A stretch of DNA of 17,437 nt from an uncultured Azospirillum sp. (GTDB lineage Bacteria > Pseudomonadota > Alphaproteobacteria > Azospirillales > Azospirillaceae). The stretch spans positions 1 through 17,437 of the forward strand of contig NZ_CAMLJP010000123.1 of NCBI RefSeq assembly GCF_946480385.1, written 5' to 3'. Shown one piece after another: positions 7,523-14,467 of this stretch (positions are counted from its first letter, which is position 1; each line of letters opens with the position of its first letter). Position numbers and translations under genes: made by a program. The notes below the pieces were generated by a model. That model did no database searches and had not been told where the DNA came from. It saw nothing but the letters and a program-made list of their open reading frames with translations.

Positions 7523-7903
7523 ATGGCCAGCGTGCTGATCATCGATGACGACGAGGTTGCCCGCGCGGTGCTGCTGCGCACGCTGACGATGGCCGGTCAC
7601 GAGGCGGTCGGCGCCCGCGACGGGCTGGAGGGGATGTTGCGGTTCCGCGACCGTCCGGACGGACATCCCGTCGATCTGGTCATCACCGACATCTTCATGC
7701 CGAACCAGGAGGGGCTGGCGACGATCATGGAGCTGCGGCGCGGCGCACCGTCGCTGAAGATCATCGCGATTTCCGGCGGTGGTGCCCGCGCCTCGCTGGA
7801 CGTGCTGCCGGTGGCGGAGGCGCTGGGCGCGCACCGCACCCTGCGCAAGCCTTTCACCCCGGCGGAGGTGATGGAGGTCGTGCGCGAGGTTCTGGAGGGG
7901 TGA
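7523..7903 (+). CDS. Single-domain response regulator (CheY-like receiver)
   Basis: The protein has 126 residues and consists of a receiver domain only. Acidic pocket residues Asp8, Asp9 and Asp10 lie in VLIIDDDEVA, the phospho-acceptor is Asp56 in VITDIFMP, the switch Ser84 is in AISGG and the conserved Lys109 is in LRKPF. No DNA-binding or enzymatic output domain follows, so it must signal by protein contact or phosphotransfer. I chose ATG 7523 because GGAGGGG (7507-7513) lies 9 bases upstream and the receiver fold begins directly. The gene starts 16 bases after the pump stop and is probably co-transcribed with the efflux genes, which is unusual for a stand-alone receiver. No histidine kinase is in the window. 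Confidence 0.9.
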   Translation: MASVLIIDDDEVARAVLLRTLTMAGHEAVGARDGLEGMLRFRDRPDGHPVDLVITDIFMPNQEGLATIMELRRGAPSLKIIAISGGGARASLDVLPVAEALGAHRTLRKPFTPAEVMEVVREVLEG

Positions 7904-7925
7904 AGCGACGTCCCCGAATAGCGAA

Positions 7926-7951
7926 GCGCCGCTCTCCGGGGAAAGCGGCGC
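7926..7951 (+). terminator. GC-rich hairpin after the response regulator, possible terminator
   Basis: A perfect 8-bp inverted repeat (GCGCCGCT 7926-7933 with AGCGGCGC 7944-7951) lies 22 bases past the stop of the efflux operon. There is no T-run after it, so if it ends transcription it needs help from Rho or works poorly. Its position at the end of the operon is the main support. Confidence 0.35.
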
Positions 7952-8023
7952 CTCACAGAAAGGGGTTCAGCCGAAGGTTTCTGACCGGGCTTTATCCAGC
8001 GCTTGGGTCAGTGTGGCCGCAGG

Positions 8024-8182
8024 TCAGGCGGCGAGCCGTTCTTCCTGTACTCGGCGGCTCCGGCGAAGGCGTTCGAAAAGCTGCTGGACGCTGTCGGGGC
8101 TGATCCCATCGCGCGCCATCACGGCGATCACGATCGGATCCTCGAGCAGTTCGGAAAGGGTCGGCGTCGTGCTGCGGTCCAT
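8024..8182 (-). CDS. Small protein of 52 residues, function unknown
   Basis: ATG 8182 is preceded by GGGAGGG (spacing 3-4), an excellent ribosome binding site. The frame reads MDRSTTPTLSELLEDPIV, then IAVMARDGISPDSVQQLF, then an Arg-rich tail ERLRRSRRVQEERLAA. It has a helical amphipathic character, acidic in the first half and basic at the end, with no cysteines or membrane segment. Codon use fits the genome. I recall similar short proteins (SELLEDPL... followed by a VMA.DG segment) in alphaproteobacteria, but no function is known to me. It stands alone, oriented opposite to the efflux operon, with about 300 bases of regulatory-looking DNA upstream. Confidence 0.68.
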   Translation of the reverse strand: MDRSTTPTLSELLEDPIVIAVMARDGISPDSVQQLFERLRRSRRVQEERLAA

Positions 8183-8352
8183 GCGTCCCTCCCTTTGAGT
8201 CCGGCTTCCGGGGGCCGTTGCCGTCCCGGAAGGGGGATCGGCGGACGGTCGAAGCCGGCAATGGCGATTGGCCTAATCCCTGCTGCGCGCTCGTCTCGGC
8301 TTTCGGTATCCGAATCGCCGCCGGGGATATACCCCGTCCGGTCCGGATTGTG

Positions 8353-8388
8353 GGTCTAAAATACAATATGGCGACCATAACTCAGACC
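8353..8388. repeat. Nested dyad symmetry (outer GGTCT/AGACC, inner TATGG/CCATA)
   Basis: The inner element TATGG-CGA-CCATA (8367-8379) is a perfect 5+3+5 inverted repeat. The outer arms GGTCT (8353-8357) and AGACC (8384-8388) are also complementary, with unequal spacers (9 and 4 bases). It could be an operator for the small-protein gene on the minus strand or a structured RNA. It sits in the only AT-rich patch of this part of the window. Confidence 0.4.
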
Positions 8389-8411
8389 AGGTGGTATTGT
8401 CACCCGTCCTT

Positions 8412-8441
8412 TTGTCAACAGGCGCTATATCTTTGTGTAAT
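8412..8441 (+). promoter_or_regulatory. Possible sigma70-type promoter pointing right
   Basis: TTGTCA (8412-8417) and TGTAAT (8436-8441) are separated by 18 bases; each is one mismatch from the consensus. No + strand gene follows (the folB-like gene is antisense to it), so if active it would make an antisense or small RNA. Chance occurrence in an AT-rich patch is quite possible. Confidence 0.25.
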
Positions 8442-8489
8442 GCAGTAATGAGCAGCGGCGCGGCGGAGGCTCGTTGACGGCGGGCGTGG

Positions 8490-8900
8490 TCAGGCCAGTC
8501 CCGGCCGGCCGCGCGTCAGGCCGGCGCCGGCCGCCGAATCGGCCGAGTCGGCCGCGGGAATGGTGACGTCGACCTGGACGCGGCGCACTTTGGCGTGGGA
8601 CAGGCACAGGTCCGCAGCGCGGTCGGCCAAGTATTCGGCGCCCGATATGTTGGATTCGGCACAAAGACGGCGCAAGTCTTCGACGATGTCCTCGTAAGAC
8701 ATCACCGCGGCGATGTCGTCGGGAAAGCCGGGTCCGGGATGGGTGACGGTCAGCGTCAGGTCGAAACGGACATCCGGCCGGTCGGTGCGGCCGGCAAGAT
8801 CCACGGCGGCGGAGAACCCGCGCACCAGAATGGTGTAGGTGAGCGGCGCGCCGCCCGGTTGGACCAGCATGGTCCGTTTCACGCTATCGTCCGACAACAC
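8490..8900 (-). CDS. FolB-like (dihydroneopterin aldolase family) protein, catalytic residues apparently absent
   Basis: The protein has 136 residues. FolB cleaves dihydroneopterin to hydroxymethyl-dihydropterin in folate synthesis. Family features are visible: the opening strand TYTILVRGFSA, the core DDIAAVMSYEDIVEDL (61-76, with the conserved Tyr69), and GAEYLADRAADLCL (87-100) where enzymes carry the pterin-anchoring Glu (here Glu89). The N-terminal part lacks the Glu normally following the GxhxxE region (it reads DLAGRTDRPDVRF). The C-terminal strand reads VDVTIPAAD where enzymes have a catalytic Lys before Pro. It may thus be a non-catalytic or divergent member. It lies 94 bases behind folK on the same strand. 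The start is GTG 8898-8900 with GGGAG 3 bases before, or TTG at the next codon; ATG 8870 is an alternative. Confidence 0.75.
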   Translation of the reverse strand: MLSDDSVKRTMLVQPGGAPLTYTILVRGFSAAVDLAGRTDRPDVRFDLTLTVTHPGPGFPDDIAAVMSYEDIVEDLRRLCAESNISGAEYLADRAADLCLSHAKVRRVQVDVTIPAADSADSAAGAGLTRGRPGLA

Positions 8901-8994
8901 ACTCTCCCGGCCGGCGGACGGGCGCCGGCGTTGCGTTCAGGTCGGCACTATAAGCGGTGCGGCGGCGGCATGCCACCGCACTCAAAGTCTTCCG

Positions 8995-9525
8995 TCACAG
9001 CGTTTCGGCGATGCGGACGACGGTCTCGCGGCCGGGAACCTCGTCGCGCAGGGCGTCGATCCGCCGGTTCAGCACTGGGTGGACGACGTCGGCGGCGATG
9101 TCAGCCAGCGGGCAGAGGACGAAGGCGCGCTCGACCATGCGGGGGTGGGGGATTTCCAACTCCGGCTCCGTCATCACGCGGTCGGCGTAGAGCAGGATGT
9201 CGAGATCGATGGGGCGCGGGCCGAAGCGCAGGCCGCCGAGATCGCGGCCCAGCGTCGCCTCGATCTCCTTCAGGAAGCGCAGCAGCTCCAAGGGGCCGAG
9301 GCGGGTGGTGCCGCGCACCGCCATGTTCAGGAAGGCCGGCTGGTCGGTCACATACATCGGCGCCGTCTCGTACAGCGTGGACTGCGCGTCGATCTCCACC
9401 GCCGCGCCCAGACGCCGGATTGCCTCGGCGAGGTTGGCGGCGCGGTCGCCCATGTTGCCTCCGAGTGCGAGATACACCGTCACGGCAGGGGCGGAGGGAG
9501 AAGTAGAGGGCGTAAGCTCGGCCAT
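8995..9525 (-). CDS. folK: 2-amino-4-hydroxy-6-hydroxymethyldihydropteridine pyrophosphokinase (HPPK)
   Basis: The protein has 176 residues and transfers pyrophosphate from ATP to hydroxymethyl-dihydropterin, the step before dihydropteroate synthase in folate synthesis. The signatures are VYLALGGNMGDRAANL (17-32), YETAPMYVTDQPAFLNM (52-68) and the magnesium-binding FGPRPIDLDILLY (101-113, Asp107 and Asp109), followed by IPHPRMVERAFVLCPL (125-140). ATG 9525 is chosen because the enzyme core starts about 15 residues later; a GTG 24 codons upstream is possible. No strong ribosome binding site is seen for either. The FolB-like gene follows on the same strand; folP and folE are not in the window. 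Confidence 0.93.
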   Translation of the reverse strand: MAELTPSTSPSAPAVTVYLALGGNMGDRAANLAEAIRRLGAAVEIDAQSTLYETAPMYVTDQPAFLNMAVRGTTRLGPLELLRFLKEIEATLGRDLGGLRFGPRPIDLDILLYADRVMTEPELEIPHPRMVERAFVLCPLADIAADVVHPVLNRRIDALRDEVPGRETVVRIAETL

Positions 9526-9657
9526 GGCGTCGGCGGTTCCGATATGCTGGTATGGACAGTGGACGGAACTCCTAGCAAATCCGGGCCCGTCCGTCACTTC
9601 CGGGTCACACCGGCCCTTCCGGGAACGGACGGGCGGCGGCGGGGTTTCAGCACTATA

Positions 9658-9669
9658 TCAACCGGTTGA
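9658..9669. promoter_or_regulatory. 12-bp perfect palindrome upstream of the lipoprotein gene
   Basis: TCAACCGGTTGA is a perfect palindrome 43 bases before the lipoprotein ATG and in the divergent space with folK. It could be a half-spaced operator or chance; no other evidence is present. Confidence 0.25.
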
Positions 9670-9712
9670 GAAGAACCCGGCGATGACACGATATTCTGGT
9701 GGAGGACGAGAC

Positions 9713-10195
9713 ATGGGCATAGGCAGTGGTAAGGCCATCGGTAGGGCGAGGAGCGTGGGCGCTGCGATGATCCTTCTCGGCGGCACGGCCGCCATCCTTG
9801 CCGGCTGCGCCACCGGTCCCGATCCGGAGATTGCGCGCCGCGCCCAGACCGCGATGGTCGGCATGCCCAAGGCCGACCTGCTGGCCTGCGCCGGCGTGCC
9901 GGACCGTCAGGCGACGGCGGCGGGCCGCGAATACTACACCTATGTCGCCCGCCCGGCGGTGGCCTACAGCCCCGGCAGCAGCATCGGCATCGGCGCCGGC
10001 AGCTTCGGCGGCAGCGGTGGGGTGGGGCTCGGCCTCGGCTTCGGGGTGCCGGTCGGCGGCAACACCTCGGCCGGCTGCGAGGCGACCATGGTGATCGGCC
10101 CGCGCGGCACGGTGGAGCAGGTCAGCTATCCGGCCGGCGCCACTCTGTCGGCCTGCACGCCGATCGTCAGCAACTGCATGGCGCCGCGCGGGTGA
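9713..10195 (+). CDS. Outer-membrane-type lipoprotein with SmpA/OmlA (BamE)-like segment
   Basis: The protein has 160 residues. The N-terminus is positively charged, a hydrophobic run MILLGGTAAILAGC follows, and the lipobox Cys is at position 32, so it should be a lipidated envelope protein; Thr34 gives no inner-membrane retention signal. Residues 44-80 (TAMVGMPKADLLACAGVP, then GREYYTYVAR) resemble the BamE/SmpA-type fold, in which a G-x-P turn precedes a Tyr-rich strand. A Gly-rich stretch at 86-117 is peculiar and may be a flexible loop. Four further Cys (59, 122, 148, 155) could form disulfides. ATG 9713 has GGAGG (9701-9705) 7 bases away. It is monocistronic as far as can be seen; the exact role is not assigned. 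Confidence 0.78.
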   Translation: MGIGSGKAIGRARSVGAAMILLGGTAAILAGCATGPDPEIARRAQTAMVGMPKADLLACAGVPDRQATAAGREYYTYVARPAVAYSPGSSIGIGAGSFGGSGGVGLGLGFGVPVGGNTSAGCEATMVIGPRGTVEQVSYPAGATLSACTPIVSNCMAPRG

Positions 10196-10355
10196 GGACG
10201 CCCGCCGCTTTAAGACTTTGAGATGAGGCGGCCGGGGCTGTCGCAGCGCCCGGTAATGCCATATTCTCGACCGTAACCCCGGCCGCAGTCGGGGCACGAG
10301 ACGCCCGCAAAGGGCCGCATCAGGGTTGGCAATTGGGTTGGAGGAACCACGAACC

Positions 10356-11051
10356 ATGGATATGAGCGGAAGCCACCGGATCGAGGCCAGCCGCGACGCG
10401 GTGTGGGCGGCGCTGAACGATCCGGAAATCCTGCGCCAGTGCATCCCCGGCTGCGAGGAGGTGGTCCGGCAGTCCGACACCGAGATGACGGCCAAGGTCG
10501 TCGCCAAGGTCGGTCCGGTCAGCGCCAAATTCGCCGGCAAGGTCACCCTGTCCGACCTGGACCCGCCCAACGGCTACACCATCACCGGCGAAGGGTCGGG
10601 CGGTGCCGCCGGCTTCGGCAAGGGCGGCGCCACCGTGGCGCTGGTTGACGATGGCGGCGCCACGCTGCTGACCTACACCGCCAAGGCCCAGGTCGGCGGC
10701 AAGCTGGCGCAGATCGGCTCCCGGCTGGTCGACGCCACCGCCCGCAAGATGGCGGAGGAGTTCTTCGCCCGCTTCACCCAGATCGTCGGTCCGGCTCCCG
10801 TCGAAGCGGCCTCGGTAGCGACCGAGGCGGCTCCCCAACCCGCGGTCCGGCCAGCCGTCTACTCCGATCCCGCGCCGGCCGCCGCACCCGCGGCGAAGCC
10901 CGCGACCCGCATGGCGGAGCCGCCGCCGGAAATCCCGCTGCCGCTGCCGGTCGGGCGGAGAATGGGGGGCGGAACGGGCAATTTCTATGTGCCGTGGGCG
11001 GCGCTTCTTGTGGTTGTGGTTCTGTTCGCGGCGCTTGCGTGGATGAATTAG
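10356..11051 (+). CDS. CoxG/SRPBCC-family protein with C-terminal membrane anchor
   Basis: The protein has 231 residues. Residues 1-150 carry the CoxG (carbon monoxide dehydrogenase subunit G) pattern: MSGSHRIEASRDAVWAALND, ILRQCIPGCEEV, the repeated Gly-rich FAGKVTLSDLDPP, then GKLAQIGSRLVDATARKMAEE. A Pro/Ala-rich linker (about 155-205) leads to a hydrophobic tail (212-229, VPWAALLVVVVLFAALAW). In CO-oxidising bacteria CoxG helps dock the dehydrogenase to the membrane, and the fold binds hydrophobic ligands. No coxMSL or other molybdenum hydroxylase genes are here, so the partner is unknown. I chose ATG 10356 because GGAGG (10340-10344) is 11 bases upstream. The next gene is a cytochrome c, 130 bases on. 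Confidence 0.87.
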   Translation: MDMSGSHRIEASRDAVWAALNDPEILRQCIPGCEEVVRQSDTEMTAKVVAKVGPVSAKFAGKVTLSDLDPPNGYTITGEGSGGAAGFGKGGATVALVDDGGATLLTYTAKAQVGGKLAQIGSRLVDATARKMAEEFFARFTQIVGPAPVEAASVATEAAPQPAVRPAVYSDPAPAAAPAAKPATRMAEPPPEIPLPLPVGRRMGGGTGNFYVPWAALLVVVVLFAALAWMN

Positions 11052-11087
11052 CGCGGCAAATTGTTCATTGGTCGTACGGCGGCATCA

Positions 11088-11106
11088 AAGGGGGTTTGTG
11101 CCCCTT
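11088..11106 (+). terminator. Small hairpin between coxG and the cytochrome gene
   Basis: AAGGGG (11088-11093) and CCCCTT (11101-11106) are complementary around a 7-base loop, 36 bases after the coxG stop. No U-run follows. It could weakly terminate coxG or affect read-through to the cytochrome gene. Confidence 0.25.
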
Positions 11107-11181
11107 GCGGAATGTGTATGCTGCCGCGCGATTCCGGCCGGCGCCGTCGGCCGGTGGATCCATCGGAAGGGAAGCCGAAGA

Positions 11182-11562
11182 ATGAAGAAGCTGTTGATGG
11201 GCGTTGCCGCCATCGCCGCGGTCGTGATGGGTGCCGGTGCCGCTCAGGCGGCCGATGCCGCGGCCGGCAAGGATGTCTTCAAGGTCTGCATGGCCTGCCA
11301 CACCGCCGAGCAGGGCAAGAACAAGGTCGGCCCGTCGCTGTTCGGCGTCGTCGGCCGTCCGGCTGCGTCGATCGAGGGCTTCAAATACTCGGCTCCGATG
11401 AAGGAAAAGGGCGCCGGCGGTCTGGTCTGGACCCCGGAAAACCTGGACGCCTACATCAAGGCGCCGAAGGAAATCGTCCCGGGCGGCACGATGGCCTTCG
11501 CCGGCCTGAAGGACGACGCCAAGCGCGCCGACCTGATCGCCTTCCTGTCCGAGCAGAAGTAA
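11182..11562 (+). CDS. Class I c-type cytochrome, exported (cytochrome c2-like)
   Basis: The protein has 126 residues with a cleavable signal peptide (residues 1-23, ending GAGAAQA). Haem is bound by CMACH (Cys36, Cys39, His40), and Met104 in GGTMAFAGL is the likely sixth ligand. The pattern KVGPSLFGVVGRPA, FKYSAPM and WTPENLDAYIKAPKEIVPG is typical of mitochondrial/c2-like cytochromes. It carries single electrons in the periplasm, for example between the bc1 complex and an oxidase or dehydrogenase. ATG 11182 begins the signal peptide and has GGAAGGGAAG upstream; the longer open frame to 11068 has no ribosome binding site. It is followed by a strong terminator. The position after coxG may be chance or may reflect a shared dehydrogenase partner. 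Confidence 0.93.
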   Translation: MKKLLMGVAAIAAVVMGAGAAQAADAAAGKDVFKVCMACHTAEQGKNKVGPSLFGVVGRPAASIEGFKYSAPMKEKGAGGLVWTPENLDAYIKAPKEIVPGGTMAFAGLKDDAKRADLIAFLSEQK

Positions 11563-11607
11563 GACCGCATCCCCTCGCCCGGCGGTAGGGGGAGTCAGCG
11601 GACGGCG

Positions 11608-11639
11608 AAAGGGCCGGCGGTCATCCCGCCGGCCCTTTT
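11608..11639 (+). terminator. Intrinsic terminator of the cytochrome c gene
   Basis: A 13-bp stem (11608-11620 with 11626-11638, core GGGCCGGCGG) has a 5-base loop and ends in TTTT. It lies between the convergent cytochrome gene and pepN, so it may also stop pepN transcription from the other side. Confidence 0.88.
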
Positions 11640-11670
11640 GCTTATCCACCCGGTCCTTTGGTCCCGAGTC

Positions 11671-14328
11671 TCAGCCGGCGGCCTCCAGGCTCTTGCTCGC
11701 GACCTCGTAGACGTCCGGGGACAGGCCCGGCGTCGCGACGATCCGCTGCAACTCCGCCTTCATCAGCCCCTGACGGGCCGCGTCATAGCGCCGCAGGCGG
11801 GAGAAGGGCCCCATCAGCCGGGCCGCAACCTGCGGGTTCATCGGATCCAGGCGCAGGACCTGATCGGCGAGGAAGCGATAGCCGGCGCCGCTCGCGTCAT
11901 GGAAGCGCACAGGGTTGCCGTTGGCAAAGCCGCCGATCAGCGCATAGACCTTGTTCGGGTTCCGGATCTCGAAGGCCGGATGGCCGAGCAGGGCGGTGAC
12001 GCGGGCCTGCGTGTCGGCGCGGTGCGACATCGCCTGCACGCTGAACCACTTGTCGACCACCAGCGCCTCGCCCTTCCAGCGCTCGTAGAAGTCGGCCAGC
12101 GCCTTCTCCCCTTCCGGCGAGGCAGCGTTGGACAGGAACTGCAGCGCCGCGATCTCGTCGGTCATGCCCTGGGCGGTGCGATACTGCGTCAGGCACAGCT
12201 CCAGCGCCTCCGCATCCTCCAGCGCCATCAGATAGGCGAGGCAGAGGTTCTTCAGTGCCCGCTTGCCGATGGCCTCGGCATCGACGGAGAAGGGCTCCTG
12301 GCTGCTGTTGCGGCGGTAGAGGTCGAGGAACTGCGCACGCAGGCGCCCGGCCAGCGTCTTGCGAGCGAATTCCCGCACCGCATGGATGGCGTCGGGATCG
12401 ACCACCGGCATCTGGGTGCCGAGATAGGCCTCCGTCGGCAGCACCAGCGCCTGGGCGGCGAAGGCGGGGTCGCGCTGCGCATCGTCCAGGATCCTGGCGA
12501 AGGCATCGGCATAGCCCTCCGGAAGCACCAGATCACGCCCGACCTGCTGGTCGGCGACGAGGTTCAGCAAGATGCGGGTGCCGAGAATCTGCCCGGCCTC
12601 CCACCGGTTGAAGGCGTCGCTGTCGTTCGCCATCAGGAAGGTCAGGTCGGCGTCGGTCAGGTCGGTCTTCAGCTTCACCGGGGCGGAGAAGCCGCGCAGC
12701 AGCGACGGCACCGGCCGGGCCGGGATGTCGCGGAAGGTGAAGCTCTGGTTTTCCGCCGTCACATGCAGGATGCGGCTGGTGCCGGTGGCGGCGTCCTCGC
12801 CCTCCAGGCGCAGCGGCAGGTCCTGCCCGTTGGGGCCGAGCAGGCCGACCACCAGCGGGATGTGCATCGGCTGCTTGGTCGGCTGGCCCGGCGTCGGCGG
12901 CACCGTCTGCTTCACCGTCAGGGTGTAGGTTTTGGCGGCGGAATCGTAGCTGCCGGCGATGTCCAGTTCAGGCGTGCCGGACTGGCGATACCACAGCTGG
13001 AACTGGGTCAGGTCGACGCCGCTGGCATCGGCCATGGCGGCGACGAAATCGTCGCAGGTGACCGCCTGCCCGTCATGGCGCTGGAAATAGAGGTCGGTGC
13101 CCTTGCGGTACTTCTCCGGTCCCAGCAGGGTGTGGATCATGCGGATGACTTCCGCACCCTTGTTGTAGACGGTCGGGGTGTAGAAGTTGTTGATCTCGAC
13201 ATAGCTGTCCGGGCGCACCGGATGGGCCATGGCGCCGGCGTCTTCCTGGAACTGCACGGTGCGCAGCCCCTGGACGTCGGCGATGCGCTTCACCGCGCGG
13301 GAATGCATGTCCGACGAGAATTCCTGGTCGCGGAAGACGGTCAGCCCTTCCTTCAGCGACAGCTGGAACCAGTCGCGGCAGGTGACGCGGTTGCCGGTCC
13401 AATTGTGGAAATACTCGTGCGCGACCACCGCCTCGATGTTGAGGAAATCGGTGTCGGTCGCGGTTTCCGGCTTGGCCAGGATGTATTTGGTGTTGAAGAC
13501 GTTGAGCGACTTGTTTTCCATCGCTCCCATGTTGAAGTCGCCGACCGCGACGATGTTGAAGATGTCCAGGTCGTATTCCAGACCATAGACCTCCTCATCC
13601 CAGCGCATCGACTTGATGAGCGAGCGCATGGCGTGGTCGATCTTGTCCTCGTTCCCCGGCTCGACATAGATGCGGAGCGTGACGTCGCGGCCCGAGGCGG
13701 TGCGGAAATGGTCCTCGCCATGGACGAGCTTGCCGGCGACCAGCGCGAACAGGTAGCAGGGCTTGGGGAAGGGGTCCTCCCAGCGCGCCCAGTGGCGCCC
13801 GTCTTCCGAATCGCCGGAAGCGGCGAGATTGCCGTTCGACAGCAGGACCGGATAGCGCGCCTTGTCGGCGGTGATAGTGGTGCTGTAACGCGCCATCACG
13901 TCCGGCCGGTCGGCGAAATAGGTGATCTTGCGGAAGCCCTCCGCCTCGCATTGCGTGCAGAAGTTGCCGGAGGACTTGTAGAGTCCTTCCAGCGCCGTGT
14001 TCTCCTGCGGCTTGATGCGGACGATGGTTTCCAGCGTGTAGCTGTCCGGCACCTCCAGCACGATCAGGTGATCGGGCGTGACGGTGAATTCGTCCGGCCC
14101 CAGAGTCCGGCCGTCCAGCGCCACCGACACCAGATCCAGCCTCTGCCCGTCGAGCGTCAGCGGTTCCGTCGCCGCCTCCGGCCGGTCGGGATTGCGGCGG
14201 ATCGCGAGCACCGCGCGGACGGTGGTGACATCCTCGCCCAGGTCGACGAACAGGTCGACCGTGTCGATCAGATGCGCCGGCGGGCGATAGTCCTGAAGCC
14301 GGATGGCCTTCGGCGTGCCTTTGTCCAT
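11671..14328 (-). CDS. pepN: Aminopeptidase N (M1 family zinc metallopeptidase)
   Basis: The protein has 885 residues, the expected length for the PepN subfamily. It removes N-terminal amino acids from peptides in the cytoplasm. The exopeptidase motif GAMEN is at 268-272. The zinc site HEYFHNW is at 304-310 (His304, His308) with the third ligand Glu327 in LKEGLT. NFCTQCEAEGFRKITYF (122-138) and the N-terminal LQDYRPPAHLIDTVDL also match PepN. The C-terminal helical half is complete. ATG 14328 fits the family start; the ribosome binding site is only AAGG. No signal peptide is present. Two unknown genes lie upstream on the same strand with a 139-base gap, so co-transcription is possible but not indicated. 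Confidence 0.96.
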   Translation of the reverse strand: MDKGTPKAIRLQDYRPPAHLIDTVDLFVDLGEDVTTVRAVLAIRRNPDRPEAATEPLTLDGQRLDLVSVALDGRTLGPDEFTVTPDHLIVLEVPDSYTLETIVRIKPQENTALEGLYKSSGNFCTQCEAEGFRKITYFADRPDVMARYSTTITADKARYPVLLSNGNLAASGDSEDGRHWARWEDPFPKPCYLFALVAGKLVHGEDHFRTASGRDVTLRIYVEPGNEDKIDHAMRSLIKSMRWDEEVYGLEYDLDIFNIVAVGDFNMGAMENKSLNVFNTKYILAKPETATDTDFLNIEAVVAHEYFHNWTGNRVTCRDWFQLSLKEGLTVFRDQEFSSDMHSRAVKRIADVQGLRTVQFQEDAGAMAHPVRPDSYVEINNFYTPTVYNKGAEVIRMIHTLLGPEKYRKGTDLYFQRHDGQAVTCDDFVAAMADASGVDLTQFQLWYRQSGTPELDIAGSYDSAAKTYTLTVKQTVPPTPGQPTKQPMHIPLVVGLLGPNGQDLPLRLEGEDAATGTSRILHVTAENQSFTFRDIPARPVPSLLRGFSAPVKLKTDLTDADLTFLMANDSDAFNRWEAGQILGTRILLNLVADQQVGRDLVLPEGYADAFARILDDAQRDPAFAAQALVLPTEAYLGTQMPVVDPDAIHAVREFARKTLAGRLRAQFLDLYRRNSSQEPFSVDAEAIGKRALKNLCLAYLMALEDAEALELCLTQYRTAQGMTDEIAALQFLSNAASPEGEKALADFYERWKGEALVVDKWFSVQAMSHRADTQARVTALLGHPAFEIRNPNKVYALIGGFANGNPVRFHDASGAGYRFLADQVLRLDPMNPQVAARLMGPFSRLRRYDAARQGLMKAELQRIVATPGLSPDVYEVASKSLEAAG

Positions 14329-14440
14329 GTGCCTTGTCTCTGGTCTGTGTCTGTCTTGCGGATCAAGCCGTTCGGGACAGGTCCGAGGAACAGGGACTGT
14401 AGCAAGGCGGCGGCGGGCTGTCTTGAGTGGGAATGGGGGA

Positions 14441-14457
14441 GGGGCGCGGCGCGCCCC
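14441..14457 (-). repeat. GC-rich palindrome between the unknown gene pair and pepN
   Basis: GGGGCGCG (14441-14448) and CGCGCCCC (14450-14457) are complementary across one base. It lies 10 bases past the stop of the 205-aa gene on the minus strand. It may act as a weak terminator, but no U-run is present. Confidence 0.3.
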
Positions 14458-14467
14458 CGGGAATGCC

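Larger units (their letters stand above)
8183..8489. other. 307-base non-coding region with an AT-rich core
   Basis: No convincing gene is seen. The first 150 bases are GC-rich. From about 8335 to 8450 the DNA turns AT-rich and contains a nested dyad (8353-8388), a possible GGTG/CACC dyad around 8391-8405, and a sigma70-like element (8412-8441). It separates the small-protein gene from the 3' end of the folB-like gene, so the small-protein promoter is expected here. Confidence 0.5.

Noticed and set aside
4312..7581. Very long minus-strand open frame (1089 codons) antisense to the RND pump
   Set aside because: It is a compositional shadow of the high-GC pump gene: His/Arg/Gln-rich with no domain pattern. 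The + strand frame is a full-length RND permease.
8346..8448. 26-codon + strand peptide starting MATITQTRWYC in the AT-rich patch
   Set aside because: No ribosome binding site, no coding bias, and the DNA is better explained as regulatory.
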